A stretch of DNA of 7,654 nt, taken from contig CAJGDH010000087.1 of NCBI GenBank assembly GCA_904502145.1, forward strand, positions 1 through 7,654, written 5' to 3'. Of the stretch, positions 5,054 through 7,654 are shown in pieces. The DNA comes from an uncultured Eubacterium sp. GTDB lineage: Bacteria > Bacillota > Clostridia > Lachnospirales > Lachnospiraceae. Numbering within the stretch: position 1 is the stretch's first letter; each line of letters opens with the position of its first letter. A program made the position numbers and the translations under genes. The notes beneath the pieces are model-generated. The model was not told the origin of the DNA. It was given only the letters and a program-made list of their open reading frames with translations, and did not search any database.

Positions 5054-6886
5054 TTGAACAGGAGTTACAGGAACATTGTAGCCATCATCATGATGCTGGC
5101 GGTGATCTATATGATCTCAGGCTATTTTTCGGACCGCCTTGCCACGGCGGACGATGCCTATACCAGCACACAGTTTTATAAAGACCTGGAGGCCGGGAAG
5201 CTGGAGAGCATCCACATCTCGCAGAACGAAGAGGTGCCCACAGGTTCTGCCACCGTTTTCCTCAAGGGGGACGAGAGGAAGGCCAGAACATTTTATGTGG
5301 CGGATGTGAACCTTCTTATCGAGAAGATCGAGGAGAAGGGGGCCCCCTATATCCTCACCGATGTAAAACGCAGCAGCACTCTGCTGAACAACGTGATCCC
5401 GGTCTGTCTGGGCATGGTCCTTGTTATGATGTTCATGACCATGATGCTCAACCGTTCCGTGGGCGGCGACGGGGGCAGAATGAACAATTTCGGAAAGAGC
5501 AGGGCTCAGATGGTCGAACCCAGCTCCATGAAGATCGGATTCGCCCAGGTGGCAGGTCTTCAGGAGGAGAAGGAAGAGCTTGAGGAGATCGTTGATTTCC
5601 TTAAGAATCCGGGGAAATATATCGAACTGGGAGCCCGCATCCCCAAAGGGATCATCCTGGTGGGCCCGCCCGGAACCGGAAAGACCCTTCTGGCCAAGGC
5701 GGTTGCCGGGGAGGCGGGGGTGCCTTTCTTCAGCATCTCCGGTTCTGATTTTGTGGAGATGTTCGTCGGCGTCGGTGCCTCAAGGGTGAGGGATCTCTTC
5801 GAACAGGCCAAAAAGAATTCCCCCTGCATCGTTTTCATTGATGAGATCGATGCGGTTGCCCGCCGAAGGGGCAGCGGTCTCGGGGGAGGCCATGATGAGA
5901 GGGAGCAGACCCTCAACCAGCTCCTGGTGGAGATGGACGGATTCGGCGTGAATGAAGGGATCATCGTGATGGCCGCCACAAACCGGGTGGACATTCTGGA
6001 TCCCGCGATCCTGCGCCCGGGCCGTTTTGACCGCAAGGTGGCTGTAGGCCGTCCTGATGTGAAGGGGAGGGAAGAGATCCTCCGGGTTCACACCAAGGGA
6101 AAGAAGCTGGACGAGAGTGTGGATCTCCATCAGATCGCCAGGACAACTCCCGGTTTTTCCGGGGCGGACATCGAGAATCTGGTCAATGAAGCCGCCATCA
6201 ATGCGGCCAGGGACAACAGCCGGTTTATCCGGATGTCCGATATACAGAAGGCCTTTATCAAGGTTGGTGTGGGGACGGAGAAGAAATCCCGCCTGATCCC
6301 GGAGAAAGAGAGAAAGATCACCGCCTACCATGAGGCAGGTCACGCGATCCTGTTCCACCTGCTTCCGGATGTGGGGCCTGTCTACACCATCTCCATCATT
6401 CCCACCGGCATCGGTGCGGCAGGTTATACCATGCCGCTGCCGGAAAACGACAACGTATTTGATACCAGGGAGAAGATGCTCCAGGATATCAAGGTGGGCA
6501 TGGGCGGAAGGATAGCCGAGGAACTGATCTTCGGGGACATCACCACAGGTGCTTCCCAGGATATCAAAGGGGTGACCGCCACGGCCAGAGCCATGGTGAC
6601 CAAGTACGGTATGTCGGAGAAACTGGGTTTCCTGAATTATGAGCAGGACAGCGATGAAGTCTTTCTCGGAAAGGACCTGGGACATGCCAGGGCTTACGGG
6701 GAGGATGTGGCCCGACTGATCGACGAGGAAGTGAAGCGGATCGTGGATGAATGCTATGCGGACGCGAAACGGATGATCAAAGAACATATGGATATCCTTC
6801 ATTCCTGTGCCGGGCTGCTTCTGGAAAAAGAGAAGATCACCAGGGAGGAATTTGAGACCCTGTTTGAATCGGAAAAGGAAAACTGA
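5054..6886 (+). CDS. ftsH: ATP-dependent zinc metalloprotease FtsH
   Basis: This membrane-anchored AAA+ protease forms hexamers that extract and degrade misfolded membrane proteins and selected regulators. From the TTG start it has 610 residues. The first membrane helix is at about 7-24, followed by a small external domain (to about 110), a second helix (about 113-132), and the cytoplasmic AAA+ and protease domains. Seen motifs are: Walker A GPPGTGKT (204-211); the pore loop MFVG (236-239); Walker B IVFIDEID (259-266); the second region of homology AATNRVDILDPAILRPGRFDR (307-327); the zinc site HEAGH (426-430), with His426 and His430 as ligands and Glu427 catalytic; and TTGASQDIKG (497-506), with Asp503 as the likely third zinc ligand. 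All key residues are present. It lies 13 bases after hpt as the last gene of the tilS-hpt-ftsH operon. No internal promoter is apparent. Confidence 0.97.
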   Translation: MNRSYRNIVAIIMMLAVIYMISGYFSDRLATADDAYTSTQFYKDLEAGKLESIHISQNEEVPTGSATVFLKGDERKARTFYVADVNLLIEKIEEKGAPYILTDVKRSSTLLNNVIPVCLGMVLVMMFMTMMLNRSVGGDGGRMNNFGKSRAQMVEPSSMKIGFAQVAGLQEEKEELEEIVDFLKNPGKYIELGARIPKGIILVGPPGTGKTLLAKAVAGEAGVPFFSISGSDFVEMFVGVGASRVRDLFEQAKKNSPCIVFIDEIDAVARRRGSGLGGGHDEREQTLNQLLVEMDGFGVNEGIIVMAATNRVDILDPAILRPGRFDRKVAVGRPDVKGREEILRVHTKGKKLDESVDLHQIARTTPGFSGADIENLVNEAAINAARDNSRFIRMSDIQKAFIKVGVGTEKKSRLIPEKERKITAYHEAGHAILFHLLPDVGPVYTISIIPTGIGAAGYTMPLPENDNVFDTREKMLQDIKVGMGGRIAEELIFGDITTGASQDIKGVTATARAMVTKYGMSEKLGFLNYEQDSDEVFLGKDLGHARAYGEDVARLIDEEVKRIVDECYADAKRMIKEHMDILHSCAGLLLEKEKITREEFETLFESEKEN

Positions 6887-6897
6887 CGGTGAATCGC

Positions 6898-6916
6898 GGC
6901 GGATGACCGCCCTTTT
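6898..6916 (+). terminator. Short, weak terminator-like hairpin after ftsH
   Basis: GGCGG (6898-6902) and CCGCC (6907-6911) make a compact GC stem with a 4-base loop, followed by CTTTTG. It begins 12 bases after the ftsH stop. The stem and T run are short, so termination may be partial, with the stronger hairpin at 7091-7120 as backup. Confidence 0.5.
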
Positions 6917-6970
6917 GCGTAGATATAAACAAAAGAGAAAGTTCATTATTAAATTAATGCACAAAATATT

Positions 6971-7011
6971 TTTTCCCCGAAAGAAAACTTTAGGCACACT
7001 TTCGGGGAAAA
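6971..7011. repeat. Perfect 13-bp inverted repeat downstream of ftsH
   Basis: TTTTCCCCGAAAG (6971-6983) and CTTTCGGGGAAAA (6999-7011) are exact reverse complements separated by 15 bases. No T run follows on the plus strand and only a broken one on the minus strand, so it is not a standard terminator. Both arms carry the 11-base word TTTCGGGGAAA (one in each orientation) that also occurs at 2301-2311. It could be a two-half-site operator or an RNA hairpin. An alternative small pairing (AAAG 6980-6983, CTTT 6988-6991) competes with the long stem. Confidence 0.75.
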
Positions 7012-7090
7012 GGGTAGTATGATAACACCGTACCCCCCCAATACATTATATAGTTTTTGCTACACCCAAAGTAACAAAAATACCTTCTCC

Positions 7091-7120
7091 AAAAAAGGAC
7101 AGTTTTCACTGTCCTTTTTT
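7091..7120. terminator. Bidirectional Rho-independent terminator
   Basis: AAAAAAGGACAG (7091-7102) and CTGTCCTTTTTT (7109-7120) pair fully around a 6-base loop, so each strand sees a GC-containing stem followed by six T. It separates plus-strand transcripts coming from ftsH from the convergent minus-strand SH3-domain gene, whose stop is 22 bases away. Confidence 0.93.
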
Positions 7121-7141
7121 CGGGTTTAGGGCCCGGTGTAT

Positions 7142-7579
7142 TCAGTTTCCTACACGTATGGTCGGCTCTCCCAGCCTGGTGATGTAGTCCCGGTTGACAT
7201 AACCGGTGAAGCCCGTGTAGGGGCCGTTGATCACCTCCACATAGGCAAAGTTGGTGTTGTCTATGAACTGGATCACCTGCATCTTAGTCATGGATGCAAG
7301 ACCTTCCTCCATGACCGGGCTGGAATTGGAATCCGGCTGGGTCCGCAAGGTGAGGGACTGGTGGACGTCCGCAATGTAGATATTATCATAAGTTGAATCG
7401 CCACTGCTCTCGGTTGATGCTTCGGCTGAGGGTTCGGGATCCGTCACCGTGGAGGGGAGTGATATCCCGGCCTGCGCTTTACGGCTGGGGGTCATGAAGA
7501 ATACCAGCGCCACCACAGAGAACACGACACAGGCCACCACCATCATACTGAGAACAGAAACCAGAAGTTTCTTTAACAT
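7142..7579 (-). CDS. Membrane-anchored bacterial SH3-domain protein
   Basis: This is a predicted 145-residue surface protein of unknown function. The N-terminus has two lysines followed by a long hydrophobic stretch (about 5-29) ending MTPSRKAQA. It looks like a membrane anchor or an uncleaved signal, though cleavage near AQA (35-37) is possible. A linker rich in Ser, Thr, Glu and Pro (about 40-63) leads to a single bacterial SH3 (SH3b) domain at about 67-136. The domain starts IADVHQSLTLRTQPDSNSSPV, the typical LNVR-like opening with Thr-Leu-Arg, and ends YTGFTGYVNRDYITRLG, the typical glycine-tyrosine-valine close. Such domains commonly bind peptidoglycan or mediate contacts in cell-wall proteins, but no catalytic domain is attached. 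The ATG at 7579 has AGGGAGG (7593-7587), 7 bases upstream. It has its own putative promoter and ends at a shared terminator. The domain call is fairly secure; the role is not known. Confidence 0.82.
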   Translation of the reverse strand: MLKKLLVSVLSMMVVACVVFSVVALVFFMTPSRKAQAGISLPSTVTDPEPSAEASTESSGDSTYDNIYIADVHQSLTLRTQPDSNSSPVMEEGLASMTKMQVIQFIDNTNFAYVEVINGPYTGFTGYVNRDYITRLGEPTIRVGN

Positions 7580-7609
7580 GATCAGTCCTCCCTGAATGAT
7601 TTCCTGTGT

Positions 7610-7618
7610 ATTTTACCA
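7610..7618 (-). promoter_or_regulatory. Possible extended -10 promoter of the SH3-domain gene
   Basis: The minus strand reads TGGTAAAAT (7618-7610), an extended -10 element. The sequence 17 bases further upstream (ACTTCC) is a poor -35 box, so the promoter would rely on the TGn extension. The start near 7603 leaves a leader of about 24 bases with a good ribosome binding site. Confidence 0.5.
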
Positions 7619-7654
7619 TAAGACGGGGAGGAAGTCCACAGCCTGAACCATACA

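Noticed and set aside
5780..6997. Open frame of 405 codons antisense to ftsH
   Set aside because: It is antisense to conserved AAA+ and protease motifs and shows no independent protein signature.
7136..7396. Plus-strand open frame of 86 codons opposite the SH3-domain gene
   Set aside because: It is antisense to the SH3b coding region, starts within the intergenic terminator area without a binding site, and has no recognisable domain.
1..7654. Mobile elements, CRISPR arrays, toxin-antitoxin or defence genes
   Set aside because: No transposase, integrase, regularly spaced repeat array or defence-type protein was seen in any frame; all sizeable genes are recognisable housekeeping types apart from the SH3b protein.

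Overview
The window reads as chromosomal housekeeping DNA from a Gram-positive anaerobe of the Clostridia, most likely Lachnospiraceae. The grounds are the gene neighbourhood (divIC, a tRNA-Met, tilS, hpt, ftsH), the short class II aldolase, strong GGAGG-type ribosome binding sites, near-consensus sigma-A promoters, TTG starts and a tRNA gene with no encoded CCA. The family assignment is inference from recognised protein types, not from a database comparison.

Layout. (1) Positions 1-421 hold the 3' end of a parvulin-type peptidyl-prolyl isomerase (PrsA/PpiC family), truncated by the window edge. (2) Positions 469-1506 are a self-contained fba unit: promoter, class II fructose-bisphosphate aldolase, large terminator. 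(3) On the minus strand, hup (HU protein) leads into rqcP (S4-domain protein of ribosome quality control), with a terminator-like hairpin between them that may lower expression of the second gene. (4) Divergent from hup, divIC (a coiled-coil division protein) runs on the plus strand from its own promoter. (5) A tRNA-Met(CAU) gene follows, with a textbook promoter and terminator. (6) tilS, hpt and ftsH form a tight plus-strand operon: tilS and hpt overlap by 4 bases, and hpt and ftsH are 13 bases apart. (7) After a 255-base gap holding a perfect 13-bp inverted repeat and a bidirectional terminator, a minus-strand gene encodes a membrane-anchored SH3-domain protein.

How the genes fit together: this is the conserved Firmicutes block linking translation fidelity (rqcP, tRNA-Met, tilS), nucleoid structure (hup), septation (divIC), purine salvage (hpt) and membrane protein quality control (ftsH). 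The sporulation genes usually interleaved here in spore formers (yabP and yabQ next to rqcP, spoIIE between the tRNA and tilS) are absent, and hup-rqcP points away from divIC rather than towards it. That suggests a rearranged, possibly non-sporulating lineage.

I see no insertion sequence, CRISPR array, prophage or defence system, and no clearly undescribed system. The most interesting unexplained signals are an 11-base motif (TTTCGGGGAAA) found three times, always between genes, and a possible short RNA ending at the terminator at 7091-7120.
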